Assembly (NCBI RefSeq): GCF_000165485.1
Contig: NC_014623.1
Span: 1,011,501-1,075,500 of the forward strand
Length of the DNA: 64,000 bases
Origin: Stigmatella aurantiaca DW4/3-1
GTDB taxonomy: Bacteria; Myxococcota; Myxococcia; Myxococcales; Myxococcaceae
Reading direction: 5' to 3'
The notes beneath the pieces are model-generated. The model made no database searches. It had not been told where the DNA came from and was given only the letters and a program-made list of their open reading frames with translations. The position numbers were made by a program, and so were the translations under genes. The number at the start of each line of letters is the position of its first letter. The stretch's first letter is position 1. Shown one piece after another: positions 42,313 to 52,005 of this stretch.

Positions 42313-42690
42313 ATGCCTGAGGTGCTCGTCGTTGATGACAGCAAGGTGATGCGGGACATGGTCGTGGCCTGCCTGCGTCCGCTGACGGGGCTCGGCTTCA
42401 CCCATGCCTCCAGCGGCCTGGAAGCCATCGAGCGGCTGTCGCTCAAGCCGTATGATCTCATCGTCCTGGACCTGAACATGCCGGACATCGGCGGCATCGA
42501 GGTCGTCGAGTTCGTCCGGGGACAAGACACCCTGCGCCACCTGCCGATCGTCATGGTCACCACCCGGGGCGATGAGGCGTCGCGCACCAAGGCCCTCGCG
42601 GCCGGGGCCGACCGCTTCATGACCAAGCCCTTCACGCCGGCGGCCCTCCTGGCGGAAGTTCAGGGCTTGCTCACCGGGGGCCGCGGGTGA
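42313..42690 (+). CDS. CheY-type response regulator of the first chemosensory operon
   Basis: The 125-residue single receiver domain has acidic pair in VLVVDDSK, phosphoacceptor Asp53 in LIVLDLNMPDIGG, Thr in VMVTTRGDEA and Lys in FMTKPFTP. The start at 42313 has AGAGG six bases upstream. It is the first gene of a seven-gene operon; its stop overlaps the GTG start of cheA (GTGA). As the CheA next door lacks a receiver, this is the natural phosphoryl acceptor, and there is no output domain, so it would act by binding a target. Confidence 0.92.
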   Translation: MPEVLVVDDSKVMRDMVVACLRPLTGLGFTHASSGLEAIERLSLKPYDLIVLDLNMPDIGGIEVVEFVRGQDTLRHLPIVMVTTRGDEASRTKALAAGADRFMTKPFTPAALLAEVQGLLTGGRG

Positions 42691-44786
42691 GCGTGGATCT
42701 GGCAGACTTCCTGCCTGCGTATCTGTCCGAAGTCGAAGAGTTGATGAGCGCCGCCCGCGCGCACCTGCTCGCGCTGGAGAAGGCGGTCCGGCAGAGCGTC
42801 ACCCGGCCTCGCACCGTCCGAGACTTGTTCCGGGCCCTGCACACCATCAAGGGCCTGTCGGCGATGATCGACGTGGAGCCCATCGTCTCCATCGCGCACT
42901 GGATGGAGGCGGCTCTGCGCCATGCGGACCAGGCCGGAGGCCAGCTTCCCGATTCCAGCATCGAGCTGTTGCTGGAGGGGTTGAGCGCCATCGAGCAGCG
43001 GGTGCGCCAGCTCGCGGGCGGCAAGCCGGTGGGGGAGGCGCCCCGGGAGCTCCTGGAGCGGCTGGAGGGGCTGGAGTCCGCCGCCCAGGGCCGCACGGGC
43101 CCGAAGCCCGTGGCCACCTTGGAGCTGGATCCCTTGCTGGCCCAGAAGGTCTCCCCGGCCGAGCAGGCCCAGCTCTCCGCGGGCGCCGCCGCGGGCCGCC
43201 GGGCGGTGAGGCTGGACTACGTTCCTTCCGCCGAGCGCTCCACCCAGGGGCTCACCATCAACTCCATCCGGGAGCGGGTCAGCCGCCTCGCGGAGCTGGT
43301 CAAGGTGCTGCCCGTGTCAGGCCCCACGCCCGGGGGCGGCAACCTCACCTTCGTGCTGCTCGTCCTCACCGATGCGGAGGACGCGGCGTTGCTCGAGGCC
43401 CTCGGTGGCCCGCCCGCGACGGTGCGCCTGCTGCTTTTGCCCACCGCGTCGGCGCCCCCTCCCGGGCCGGCCGCCCAGGCCGTGACCCCCGCGCCGGTGA
43501 CGGCCCCCATCCAGGTGCCCGCCACCGCCGATGCGCTCCTGCCGGAGGAGGACCTTCCCTTCGAGGAGCTTCGCCGGGGCACGGGCATCCTCCGCGTGGA
43601 GGTGCCCCGCCTCGATGACGCGCTGGAGCGGCTGGCCGCGCTCGTCGTCAACCGCTCGAAGCTGACGCGGGCGGTGGCGGACCTCACGGCGGCGGGGGTG
43701 CCCACCCGGGATCTGCTCCAGGTCCTTCAGGAGAACGCGCGGCTGCTGCGGGACTTGCGCGCCTCCATCCTCCACCTGCGCATGGTGCGCGTGAGGGATG
43801 TGCTGGAGCGGATGCCCCTGTTGGTGCGCGGCCTGCGCCGCGCCACGGGCAAGCAGGTCCGGCTGGAGCTGGACGTGGGCGATGCGGAGCTGGACAAGGC
43901 GGTGGCGGACCGCATCCTCCCCGCGCTCGTCCACCTGGTGCGCAACGCCATGGACCACGCCATCGAGTCCCCCGCGCAGCGCCGCGCCGCCGGCAAGCCC
44001 GAGGAGGGCGTGCTGCGCCTGGGCTGCCACACGCGCGTCAATGGACGGCTCGAGCTGTCCGTGAGCGATGATGGCCGGGGCGTGGATGCCGCCGCGGTGG
44101 CCGCGCGTGCCGGGGGGCCAGTTCCCAGTGCCTCCGAGGAGCTGCTGGAGCTGCTGTGCCGCCCGGGCCTCTCGACCCGGCAGTCCGCGGACTCCACGAG
44201 CGGGCGCGGCATGGGCATGGACATCGTCAAGCGCATCGTCGTCGAGCAACTCGGCGGCGAACTGGGCCTGGAGACGCGCCCGGGGCAGGGGACGACGTTC
44301 ACCCTGTCCGTGCCGCTCACCATCACCATCGTGGATGCCTTCATCTTCGAGTGCGCCGCCCTGCGCTACGCCGTGGCCGTGAGCACCGTGGAGGAGATCA
44401 TCGAAGTGGATCCCTCCCGCGTCGTCCACCCGCCCGGAGAGCACGAAGGGGGCACGGCGCTGGTGGAGCGCCGGGGCGTGGCTGTCCCCCTGGTGTCCCT
44501 GGAGCAGTTGCTGCGCCGGGAGAGCGGGCGGACGGGGTTGGCGCCCAAGGCGTTCATCGTCCGGCAGCGCGGCACGCCCGTGGCCTTCGCCGTGGACCGG
44601 CTGCTCGGCCAGCAAGAGATTGTCCTGAGGCCGCTGGAAGATCCGCTCGTCCAGGTGCCGGGCGTCGCGGGTGCCACGGATCTCGGGGATGGACAGCCCA
44701 CGCTGGTGTTGGATCTGCCCGCGCTGGGTGCGGCAAGAGGAACAGGCGCCCGTTCCGGATGGACGGGCAGAGAGGCCACGGCATGA
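42687..44786 (+). CDS. cheA: Chemosensory histidine kinase CheA
   Basis: The 699-residue protein has an N-terminal HPt domain with His52 in ALHTIKGLSAM. A linker of about 190 residues of low conservation with Pro/Ala stretches follows. The dimerisation helices come next (ERLAALVVNRSKLTRAVADL and VLQENARLLRDLRASILHLR), then the ATPase domain (HLVRNAMDHAIESP, SVSDDGRGVD, SGRGMGMDIVKRIV) and a C-terminal CheW-like domain (ALRYAVAVSTVEEIIEV, VPLVSLEQLLRR). It lacks a C-terminal receiver, unlike the CheA at 58413. It overlaps cheY upstream by GTGA and cheW downstream by ATGA. It should phosphorylate the CheY next door and the receiver of CheB. Confidence 0.95.
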   Translation: MSVDLADFLPAYLSEVEELMSAARAHLLALEKAVRQSVTRPRTVRDLFRALHTIKGLSAMIDVEPIVSIAHWMEAALRHADQAGGQLPDSSIELLLEGLSAIEQRVRQLAGGKPVGEAPRELLERLEGLESAAQGRTGPKPVATLELDPLLAQKVSPAEQAQLSAGAAAGRRAVRLDYVPSAERSTQGLTINSIRERVSRLAELVKVLPVSGPTPGGGNLTFVLLVLTDAEDAALLEALGGPPATVRLLLLPTASAPPPGPAAQAVTPAPVTAPIQVPATADALLPEEDLPFEELRRGTGILRVEVPRLDDALERLAALVVNRSKLTRAVADLTAAGVPTRDLLQVLQENARLLRDLRASILHLRMVRVRDVLERMPLLVRGLRRATGKQVRLELDVGDAELDKAVADRILPALVHLVRNAMDHAIESPAQRRAAGKPEEGVLRLGCHTRVNGRLELSVSDDGRGVDAAAVAARAGGPVPSASEELLELLCRPGLSTRQSADSTSGRGMGMDIVKRIVVEQLGGELGLETRPGQGTTFTLSVPLTITIVDAFIFECAALRYAVAVSTVEEIIEVDPSRVVHPPGEHEGGTALVERRGVAVPLVSLEQLLRRESGRTGLAPKAFIVRQRGTPVAFAVDRLLGQQEIVLRPLEDPLVQVPGVAGATDLGDGQPTLVLDLPALGAARGTGARSGWTGREATA

Positions 44787-45214
44787 GTGCGCTGCACGTC
44801 GTGTTCAAGGTGGCCGGCGGGGAGTACATCATCCCCGCCTCGGATGTGTTGCAGATGGAGTCCTTCACGGGCGCCACGCCCGTGCCGGGGGCGCCCGCGC
44901 ACGTGGCGGGGCTGGTGCAGGTGCGCGGCCGGGTGGTGCCGGTGGTGGATGCGCGGGCGCGCTTCGGGATGCCCGCGGCGGAGCGGACGTTGGATTCGCG
45001 GGTGGTGGTGGGGCAGCTCGGCGCACGCGTCGTGGGGTTGCTCGTGGACAGCGCGCGCGAGGTGATGAAGCTTGCCCCCGAGCAGCTTCAGCCCCCGCCC
45101 CCCCTGGTGGCTGAGCAGTCCAGGGGCTTCGTCAAGGCCGTGGCCCAGGTGGGCTCGCGGCTGGTGATGCTCATCGATTTCCCCCGGGTCATCGGGGAGG
45201 AGAAGCCTCAATGA
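44783..45214 (+). CDS. cheW: CheW adaptor
   Basis: The 143-residue protein has a single CheW domain: [40 protein letters not shown] and [20 protein letters not shown]. It is of normal length and couples the receptor to CheA. Both ends overlap neighbours by ATGA, indicating coupled translation inside the operon. Confidence 0.93.
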   Translation: MSALHVVFKVAGGEYIIPASDVLQMESFTGATPVPGAPAHVAGLVQVRGRVVPVVDARARFGMPAAERTLDSRVVVGQLGARVVGLLVDSAREVMKLAPEQLQPPPPLVAEQSRGFVKAVAQVGSRLVMLIDFPRVIGEEKPQ

Positions 45215-47760
45215 AGTCCAAGGGTGTGAATGGCGTGACGGGGTTGGAGGCGGCGCGCGTGCTCGCCGAGACGGTGGGGAACTTCGTGCGGGAAGGCACC
45301 GGGGCCCTGTTGGAGGTGGAGCAGATCACCTCGCGGCTGGCTTCCAGTGGCAATGAGCAGGCCGCCGCCAGCGACCAGGTGCGGGCCGCCATCGAGGCGG
45401 TGGCCACCGGCGTGGAGCAGACGGGCACTTCCCTCCAGGAACTGGTGCGCTCGCAGCGCACGGTGAACGACTCCGCCAAGGCCGTGCAGCAAGAGGCCGA
45501 GCAGACCGCCGGGGCGATGCAGGAGCTGACGGCCTCCATCACCGCAGTGCGCAAGGATGCCGCCGCGCTGGCCTCCTCCGCGGAGAGCACCGCGGCCACG
45601 CTGGAGGAGACGGCCCGCTCGGTGAAGGGGGTGAGCATCAACGCGGAGGATCTCGCCGCCTCCAGCGAGGAGATGCTGGCGTCCCTGACGGAGCTGAACG
45701 CCACGGTGACGGACCTGGTGGCGCGCAACCAGTCGAACGCCTCGGCCACCGATGAAGTGGCCGCCACCGTGGAGCAGATGTCCAAGGGGCTGGCCCGGCT
45801 GTCCACGGATGCGCAAGGGGTGGGCGAGCGCATCGCCACGATGTCGAAGGCCGTGGTGGGCATTGGCCAGACGCTGGGCAACCTCTCGCGGGATGCCACC
45901 AGCATGGCCGCCAGCGTGGAGGAGACGGCCTCCACCACCGAGGAGCTGGCGCGCTCGGTGCGCGGGGTGGCCGAGAGCGCCCGGACGCTGGAGACCGCTT
46001 CGGCCACCACCGCCTCGACGGTGACGGAGGTGGCCGCCAGCGTGGAGGAGGTCGCCGCGACGGCCGAGAAGAACGCGGCCACCGTGGACGCCAACGCCGC
46101 CACCATCGAGCAGATGGCCCGCTCCTCCCAGGTGGTGGCCCGCAGCGCGGAGCAGATCAACACCCTGGCGGCCACCAGCGCCACGGCCTCCAGCCAGCTG
46201 GAGACGTCCATGCGGCGCATCGCCCAGCGGGCCGAGGAGGCCCGGGCCCATGGGGATCGGGTGAGCGCCACCGCGCGGGAAGGCGGCGCCACCGTGGCCC
46301 GCTCCATCGCCGGCTTTGGCCGCATCCGCCAGTCCATCACCGAGTCCTCCGGGGTGATGAAGGAGATGGGCCGGCGCGCCGAGGAGATCGGCGACATCGT
46401 CCAGACCATCAACCTCATCGCCGACCGCACCAACCTGCTGTCGCTCAATGCCAGCATCGAGGCGGCCCGCGCGGGCGAGCACGGGCGCGGCTTCGCGGTG
46501 GTGGCCGAGGAGATTCGCGCCTTGGCGGACCGGGCGGCGGCGGCCAGCGCGGACGTGGCGAAGATCGTCCGGGGCTTGCAGAACACCGCGCGCGATGCGG
46601 CGGTGGCCACGGGCGAGGGCGTGCGCGCGGCGGACGAGGGTGCCTCGCTCGCGGCGGACGCAGAGCGGGCGCTCTCCTCCATCCTCAAGGGCGTGGACGA
46701 GCTGGGGACGGCGGTGCGCGAGGTGGCCCGGGACACCGGGGAGCAATCGCAGGCGGTGCAGGCGCTCGCGCAGGCCACCGCCCGGGTGAGCGAGCAGGGC
46801 CGGCTCATTGCCTCCTCGGCCGCGGAGCAGGCCCAGGCGGCGCAGGCCCTGTCCAAGGGCGCCTCGGAGATGCGGCGCATGGCCAAGCAGACCACCCAGG
46901 CCACGGGCGAACAAGCGCGCGCGCTGCGCGAAGCGGTGCGCTCCAATGGACAGCTCGCCGAGTCCGCCGAGAAGGTCGCCCGCGCGGTGCAGGAGCAGTC
47001 CACGGCGGCCACCGAGCTGGCGAAGACGGCCTCCCAGCTGCGCTCCCTGGTGCAGCAGGTGAGCTCGGCCGTGGCGGGGCAGAGCAAGGAAGTGTCGGGC
47101 GTGGGGACCGTGGCCCAGGAGGTGGCCTCCGCCATCCAGCGCACCCTGTCCGCGCTCGCGGAGCAGTCCAAGGGCGCCTCGGAGGTGGCCAAGGCCATGG
47201 ACGATACGCGCAAGCAGGTGGCGCAGTCCGCCAAGGCCGTGGCCGAGCAGGGCCGCGCGGTGAAGCAGAGCGAGACGGCGGCGCGCCAGGTGGCGAAGCT
47301 GGCCTCGGAGCTGACCCGGGCCGCGGACGAGCAGGGCCAGGCGTTGGTGTCCCTGTCGCGCAGTGGCGACGAGGTCCGGCGGGTGGCCCGGCAGACCGCG
47401 CGCGCGTTGGATGAGCAGGCGGTGGCCGTGAGCGCCCTCACCCAGTCCGCCAACCAGCAGGCCGTCGGTGTGGCGGCCGTGGCGCGCGCCACGGCAGAGC
47501 AAGCGGGCATGAGCGAGCAGATCTCCCGGGCCGTGGAGGACATGCGCTCCCGGGCGCGCGAGATCGCCACCACCGCGGCGCAACAGGCGCGCGGCACGGC
47601 CACCACCGTGGGCGAGGTGAAGGAAGTGACGGCGCGGCTGGCCCAGCTGTCGAAGCTTCAGGGTGAACAGGCAGAGCACGTGTCCCGGCTCCATGGCTTG
47701 CTGGGGGGCACCCGGCCGCCCGAGGCCAAGCCGGCCCGCGTGACCCCGGAGCAGCCGTGA
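45211..47760 (+). CDS. Giant soluble methyl-accepting protein without membrane segments
   Basis: The 849-residue, almost wholly helical protein has no transmembrane or recognisable ligand-binding domain. The conserved signalling tip lies in the middle (about residues 400-450: [40 protein letters not shown]) and is flanked by long coiled-coil arms of similar length. The arms contain repeated [18 protein letters not shown]-like segments with Glu/Gln pairs that could be methylated by the CheR of the same operon. FrzCD of Myxococcus is a smaller receptor that also lacks membrane segments. The absence of a sensor suggests a signal delivered by a protein partner, for instance the HEAT protein encoded next. 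ATGA and GTGA overlaps link it to both neighbours. Confidence 0.88.
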   Translation: MKSKGVNGVTGLEAARVLAETVGNFVREGTGALLEVEQITSRLASSGNEQAAASDQVRAAIEAVATGVEQTGTSLQELVRSQRTVNDSAKAVQQEAEQTAGAMQELTASITAVRKDAAALASSAESTAATLEETARSVKGVSINAEDLAASSEEMLASLTELNATVTDLVARNQSNASATDEVAATVEQMSKGLARLSTDAQGVGERIATMSKAVVGIGQTLGNLSRDATSMAASVEETASTTEELARSVRGVAESARTLETASATTASTVTEVAASVEEVAATAEKNAATVDANAATIEQMARSSQVVARSAEQINTLAATSATASSQLETSMRRIAQRAEEARAHGDRVSATAREGGATVARSIAGFGRIRQSITESSGVMKEMGRRAEEIGDIVQTINLIADRTNLLSLNASIEAARAGEHGRGFAVVAEEIRALADRAAAASADVAKIVRGLQNTARDAAVATGEGVRAADEGASLAADAERALSSILKGVDELGTAVREVARDTGEQSQAVQALAQATARVSEQGRLIASSAAEQAQAAQALSKGASEMRRMAKQTTQATGEQARALREAVRSNGQLAESAEKVARAVQEQSTAATELAKTASQLRSLVQQVSSAVAGQSKEVSGVGTVAQEVASAIQRTLSALAEQSKGASEVAKAMDDTRKQVAQSAKAVAEQGRAVKQSETAARQVAKLASELTRAADEQGQALVSLSRSGDEVRRVARQTARALDEQAVAVSALTQSANQQAVGVAAVARATAEQAGMSEQISRAVEDMRSRAREIATTAAQQARGTATTVGEVKEVTARLAQLSKLQGEQAEHVSRLHGLLGGTRPPEAKPARVTPEQP

Positions 47761-50111
47761 GGGCCGTTCATCATCCCCTGTCCCTGTCGAGCGAGGACCG
47801 CGCCCGGGTGGAGGCGGTGGAGGCCCTCTCGCGCCGCGGCCCCGCCAGCCTGGAGGCGCTCCTCCAGGAGCTGGACACGCCAAGCTGGGCGGTGCGCCGG
47901 GCCGTGATTGGCGCGCTGGCGCGCATGGGAACGCCCGCGGTGGTGCCGCTGTGCGAGGTGCTGCGCGGCGCGCGCGGGAGCGAAGCCGGACTGGCCGCCG
48001 CCGTGGACGCGCTGGTGGCTTCCACCGGCGAGGTGGACGAGCCGGTCATCGCGCTGGGCGACGACTCCAACCCCGCCGTCATTTGCGATGCCGCCCAGGT
48101 CCTGGGCCGCCGCCGGAGCCGGCGCGCGGTGCCGCTGCTGGCAACGCTGACGATGCACGCGGATGACAACGTGGCGGTGGCCGCCATCGAGGCCCTGGGC
48201 CGCATCGGCGGCGGCGCCGCGGTGAACGCGCTGCTGGCGGCGCTGGGCAGCGGCAACTTCTTCCGGATCTTCCCCGCCATCGATGTGCTGGGCCGCTCCG
48301 GGGATCCCTCCGTGGTGCCCCCGCTGCTGGGGTTGCTGGCGGACCCCTTCTATATGTCCGAGGCGGCGCGGGCCCTGGGCCGCACGGGCCAGGAGGCGGC
48401 GGTGCCCGCGCTGGTGGGGCTGCTCCAGCGAGGCTCGGACTCGGTGGTGCGCGTGGCGGCGGTGGCGTTGGTGGAGATCCACGAGGCGCAGGTTCAGCGC
48501 TTTGGCGGCGCGCGGCTGGTGCGCTTGGCGCTGCGCGGCCGGCCGGAGCTGGCGGAGCTGGGGCGCAAGCTCGCCCGGTGCCTGACGGGCGCCGACGCCT
48601 CGGAAAAGGCGGCGCTCTCGCGGCTGATGGGGTGGGCGGGCGGGGTGGAGGCGGCCGCGGGCCTGGTGGCGATGCTGGACGCCGAGCCCTCCGTGGCCCG
48701 CGCCGCGGCCAGCGCGCTCCAGGAGATGGGCCCCGAGGCGGACGTGCCGCTGCTCCAGGCCCTGCGGGAGGGCGACAGCGCCCGGCGGCTGTTGTTGCTG
48801 CCCCTGGTGAACCGGCGCTCGGCGGCGGTGCAGGACGTGGTGCTGTGTCTGGGGGATGAGGACCCCTCGGTGCGGGTGCTCGCGGCCGATACCCTCTCGC
48901 GCCTGGGCGAGCCCGGCGCCGTGCGCTACCTGTTCGAGCGCCTGGCGGACGAGGACCCCCGGGTGATGCAGGCGGCGGTGGGCGCCATCCAGTCGCTCGG
49001 CAGCGACGAGACGGAGGCGCTGGCGCTCGAGGCGGCGGGCTCCACGGATGTGCGCAAGCGGCGCGCGTCCCTGCGCATCATCTCCTACTTCGGGTACTCG
49101 CGCGGGCTGGATGTGCTGCTGCGTGCCATGCGCGAGACGGATGAGCGGCTCAGGGACGCGGCCATCTATGGCCTGCCCTTCATCGACGATCCACGCGCGG
49201 TGGATGCGCTGCTGGAGGCGGCGCGCCACGACTCGGAGCGCACCCGCGCGGCCGCGATGCGGGCCCTGGGGCAGACGGAGAAGGATGCCCGGGTGACGTC
49301 CTGTCTGCTGGGAGGCCTCGCCGACAAGGATCCCTGGGTGCGCTACTACGCGTGCCAGTCGTTGGGGAAGCTCAACGAAGAGGCCGCCGCGGACGCCATC
49401 GTCGCACTGGCGGACGACGAGGCGGGCCAGGTGCGCGTGGCGGTGGTGGACGCGCTGGCCCACCTGCACACGGAGAACGCGCTGAAGGCCCTGCGGCGCG
49501 CGGCCATCGCGGGGGACTCGGACGTGCGCCGGGCGGCGCTCCTGGGGCTGGGTGTGTCCAAGCGTCCGGATGCGCTGCCGGTGCTGCTGGAGGCGGTCCA
49601 GTCGGAGGATCCGGCCACGCGGCTGGTGGCCCTCTCCGCCGTGGCGGAGTACGACACGCAGGAGACGGTCTCCGTCCTGATGCGCGCGGCGACGGATGTG
49701 GACGAGAGCGTGCGCAGCGCGGCGGTGGGCTTCCTGGCCACCCGCCCAGGCATGCCCGCGACCCAGGCCCTCGTCTCCCTGCTGGGGGAGTCCTCCTTGC
49801 GCGAGCGGGTGGTGAGTGCCCTGTCCTTGATGACGGAGGGGCGCATCCCCGGTTTGCTCTCGGCGCTGGAGGTGGCGGAGGAGAGCCAGGCGCCCCTGCT
49901 GGTGGCGGCCCTGGCGCGCATGCAGCGCGCGGACGCGCGTGCGGCGCTGCTGAGCGCGCTCACCACGGGCAGCCCCGCGGGGCGCCGGGCGGTGGCGGTG
50001 GCGGTGGGCGCCATCAACACGCTGGAGGCCCGGGAGGCGTTGCAAGAGGCGTCCGCCCATGATCCGGACCCCGACGTGCGCCAGGCGTGTTTGCAGGCAC
50101 TGAGCCGCTGA
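47757..50111 (+). CDS. HEAT-repeat protein of the chemosensory operon
   Basis: The 784-residue protein is built of HEAT/PBS-lyase-like repeats of about 31 residues from end to end, for example [80 protein letters not shown] and [20 protein letters not shown]. It has no signal or membrane segment. Such solenoids bind other proteins. Its GTG start overlaps the receptor stop, and its stop overlaps the cheR start (TGATG), so it is an integral operon member. It is not a standard chemotaxis protein; I infer a scaffold or input partner for the soluble receptor. Confidence 0.9.
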   Translation: MRAVHHPLSLSSEDRARVEAVEALSRRGPASLEALLQELDTPSWAVRRAVIGALARMGTPAVVPLCEVLRGARGSEAGLAAAVDALVASTGEVDEPVIALGDDSNPAVICDAAQVLGRRRSRRAVPLLATLTMHADDNVAVAAIEALGRIGGGAAVNALLAALGSGNFFRIFPAIDVLGRSGDPSVVPPLLGLLADPFYMSEAARALGRTGQEAAVPALVGLLQRGSDSVVRVAAVALVEIHEAQVQRFGGARLVRLALRGRPELAELGRKLARCLTGADASEKAALSRLMGWAGGVEAAAGLVAMLDAEPSVARAAASALQEMGPEADVPLLQALREGDSARRLLLLPLVNRRSAAVQDVVLCLGDEDPSVRVLAADTLSRLGEPGAVRYLFERLADEDPRVMQAAVGAIQSLGSDETEALALEAAGSTDVRKRRASLRIISYFGYSRGLDVLLRAMRETDERLRDAAIYGLPFIDDPRAVDALLEAARHDSERTRAAAMRALGQTEKDARVTSCLLGGLADKDPWVRYYACQSLGKLNEEAAADAIVALADDEAGQVRVAVVDALAHLHTENALKALRRAAIAGDSDVRRAALLGLGVSKRPDALPVLLEAVQSEDPATRLVALSAVAEYDTQETVSVLMRAATDVDESVRSAAVGFLATRPGMPATQALVSLLGESSLRERVVSALSLMTEGRIPGLLSALEVAEESQAPLLVAALARMQRADARAALLSALTTGSPAGRRAVAVAVGAINTLEAREALQEASAHDPDPDVRQACLQALSR

Positions 50112-50938
50112 TGGCCTCGCTGGCTCTCACGCCGCCGGTTTTCGTGATCCTCGCCGCGCTCATCGAACAGCGCGCGGGGCTTCACTACGCGCCAGAAGAC
50201 CGCGAACTGCTGGCGGACAAGGTGTCATCCCGGGCGCTCGAGGCCGGCTTCGAGTCGTTGCTCGATTACTATTATTTCCTTCGCTACGACCCCGCCGGGC
50301 CCGCGGCACTGGATGCCCTCATCGACGCGCTGCTGGTGCACGAGACATACTTCTTCCGGGACCGGTTGCCGCTGGAGGTCCTGGTGGAGGAGATCCTCGT
50401 TCCCCGGGTGCGCGCGGGGCAGCGGCTCCGGGTGTGGTGCGCGGCCTGTTCCACGGGCGAGGAGCCGCTGACGCTGGCGATGATGCTGGCGGACCGGGGG
50501 GCGCTGGAGCATGTCCGCCTGGTGGCGAGCGACTTGAGCCAGCGGGTGTTGGACCGGGCCCGGCGCGGGGAATACAACCTGCGCTCGATGCGGGCGCTGC
50601 CCGCGGGGATTGAAGGGCGCTACCTGGATGTCGTGGAAGGGCGCCCGCGTGTGCGCGCCGAGCTCGTCGCCGCGGTGGACTGGCGCCGGGTGAACCTGGT
50701 GGACGCGGCGGCCATCTCGGAGATGGGGCGCTTCGACGCCATCCTCTGCCGCAACGTGCTCATCTACTTTCAGGACGACATGGCGCGGCGGGTGGTGGAT
50801 TCGCTCGCCCAGGCCCTCGCCCCCGGAGCGCCCCTGCTGGTGGGCACCTCCGAGTCCCTGATGCGCTTTGGCACCGCGCTGGTGTGCGAGGAGCTGCGCG
50901 GGGCCTTTTTCTATGTCCGGCCGAAGGAGAGTCCTTGA
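50111..50938 (+). CDS. cheR: Chemoreceptor methyltransferase CheR
   Basis: The 275-residue protein is the standard two-domain CheR: a helical N-terminal domain with LLVHETYFFRDRLPLEVL, then a SAM-binding domain with LRVWCAACSTGEEPLTLAMM, VASDLSQRVLDRARRGEYNL and DAILCRNVLIYF. It methylates Glu residues of the receptor of this operon. The start overlaps the HEAT gene stop, and its own stop overlaps the cheB start, both as TGATG. Confidence 0.94.
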   Translation: MASLALTPPVFVILAALIEQRAGLHYAPEDRELLADKVSSRALEAGFESLLDYYYFLRYDPAGPAALDALIDALLVHETYFFRDRLPLEVLVEEILVPRVRAGQRLRVWCAACSTGEEPLTLAMMLADRGALEHVRLVASDLSQRVLDRARRGEYNLRSMRALPAGIEGRYLDVVEGRPRVRAELVAAVDWRRVNLVDAAAISEMGRFDAILCRNVLIYFQDDMARRVVDSLAQALAPGAPLLVGTSESLMRFGTALVCEELRGAFFYVRPKESP

Positions 50939-51975
50939 TGGATGCCCCCATCCGGGTGTTGGTGGTGGATGACTCGGCGTTCGCGCGCAAGGTGCTGCGG
51001 CAGGTGCTCACCGCCGCGCAGGGCGTGCAGGTGGTGGACACCGCGCGGGATGGATTGGATGCGCTGGAGAAGATCTCCGAGCTGCGCCCGGACGTCGTCA
51101 CGCTGGATCTGTTGATGCCGCACCTGGACGGGCTCGGGGTGTTGAAGGCGCTGGCCGCGATGCCCTCGCCGCCGCGCGTGGTGGTGGTGAGCACCGCGGA
51201 GGAAGAGAGCGAGCTGGCGGTGAGCGCCCTTCAGACGGGCGCGGTGGAGCTGGTGCACAAGCCCACGGCGCTCGCCACGGAGCGCCTCTACGAGATGGGC
51301 GCGGAGTTGGTGGCCAAGGTCCGCACGGCGGCCTCCGCCGTGGCGCGTCCGGGCATGGAGGAGCCCGTCCCGGTGAAGTCGAAGGCCGCGCCGGTTACGG
51401 GAACCTTCCAAAAGGTGGTGGTGGTGGGGACCTCCACGGGAGGCCCGGCCGCGCTGGGCCGGTTGATGTCGGCACTGCCGGAGGACTTTCCCGTACCGCT
51501 GGCGCTCGCGCTGCACATTCCCCCGGGCTACACGGAGGCGCTGGCGCGCCGGCTCGACAAGCAGAGCGCGCTGGAGGTGGTGGAGGCCTCGGAAGGGGTG
51601 GAGCTGAAGCCGGGCCGGGCCGTGCTCGCCCAGGCGGGGATGCACCTGCTGCTCAACCGCAAGGGCCACAGCGCCTGGGCGAGCTTGGCGACGGAGCCCG
51701 TGGCCACGGCCCACCACCCCTCGGTGGATGTTCTCTTCCAGAGCGCGGTGGCGGGGTGGGGCCGGAACGTGGTGGGCGTGGTGCTCACCGGCATGGGCGA
51801 TGATGGGCTGGCGGGCGCGCGCGCCATCCACGCCGCGGGGGGCCAGGTGCTCACCGAGTCCGCCGAGTCCTGTGTGGTGTACGGCATGCCCCGCGTGGTG
51901 GTGGAGGCGGGCCTGTCGCACGCCAGCGCTCCGATAGAGCGCATGGCGGCGCTGCTGGCGCGCTCCGTGCGCTGA
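50938..51975 (+). CDS. cheB: Receptor methylesterase CheB
   Basis: The 345-residue protein has a receiver domain (VLVVDDSAF, Asp57 in VTLDLLMPHLDG, LVHKPTA) and a C-terminal methylesterase. The catalytic triad is visible: Ser166 in VVGTSTGGPAAL, His in ALHIPPGYTE and Asp in GMGDDGLAG. It removes methyl groups from receptors when phosphorylated by CheA. It is the last gene of the operon and is convergent with a histidine kinase gene 30 bases away. Confidence 0.94.
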   Translation: MDAPIRVLVVDDSAFARKVLRQVLTAAQGVQVVDTARDGLDALEKISELRPDVVTLDLLMPHLDGLGVLKALAAMPSPPRVVVVSTAEEESELAVSALQTGAVELVHKPTALATERLYEMGAELVAKVRTAASAVARPGMEEPVPVKSKAAPVTGTFQKVVVVGTSTGGPAALGRLMSALPEDFPVPLALALHIPPGYTEALARRLDKQSALEVVEASEGVELKPGRAVLAQAGMHLLLNRKGHSAWASLATEPVATAHHPSVDVLFQSAVAGWGRNVVGVVLTGMGDDGLAGARAIHAAGGQVLTESAESCVVYGMPRVVVEAGLSHASAPIERMAALLARSVR

Positions 51976-52005
51976 GGCGCCGCGCGGCGGGCCTCTCGCC
52001 AGGGC

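Noticed and set aside
45189-47883. Two long minus-strand frames opposite the soluble receptor
   Set aside because: The receptor's repetitive Ala/Glu codons leave antisense frames open; the products are low-complexity.
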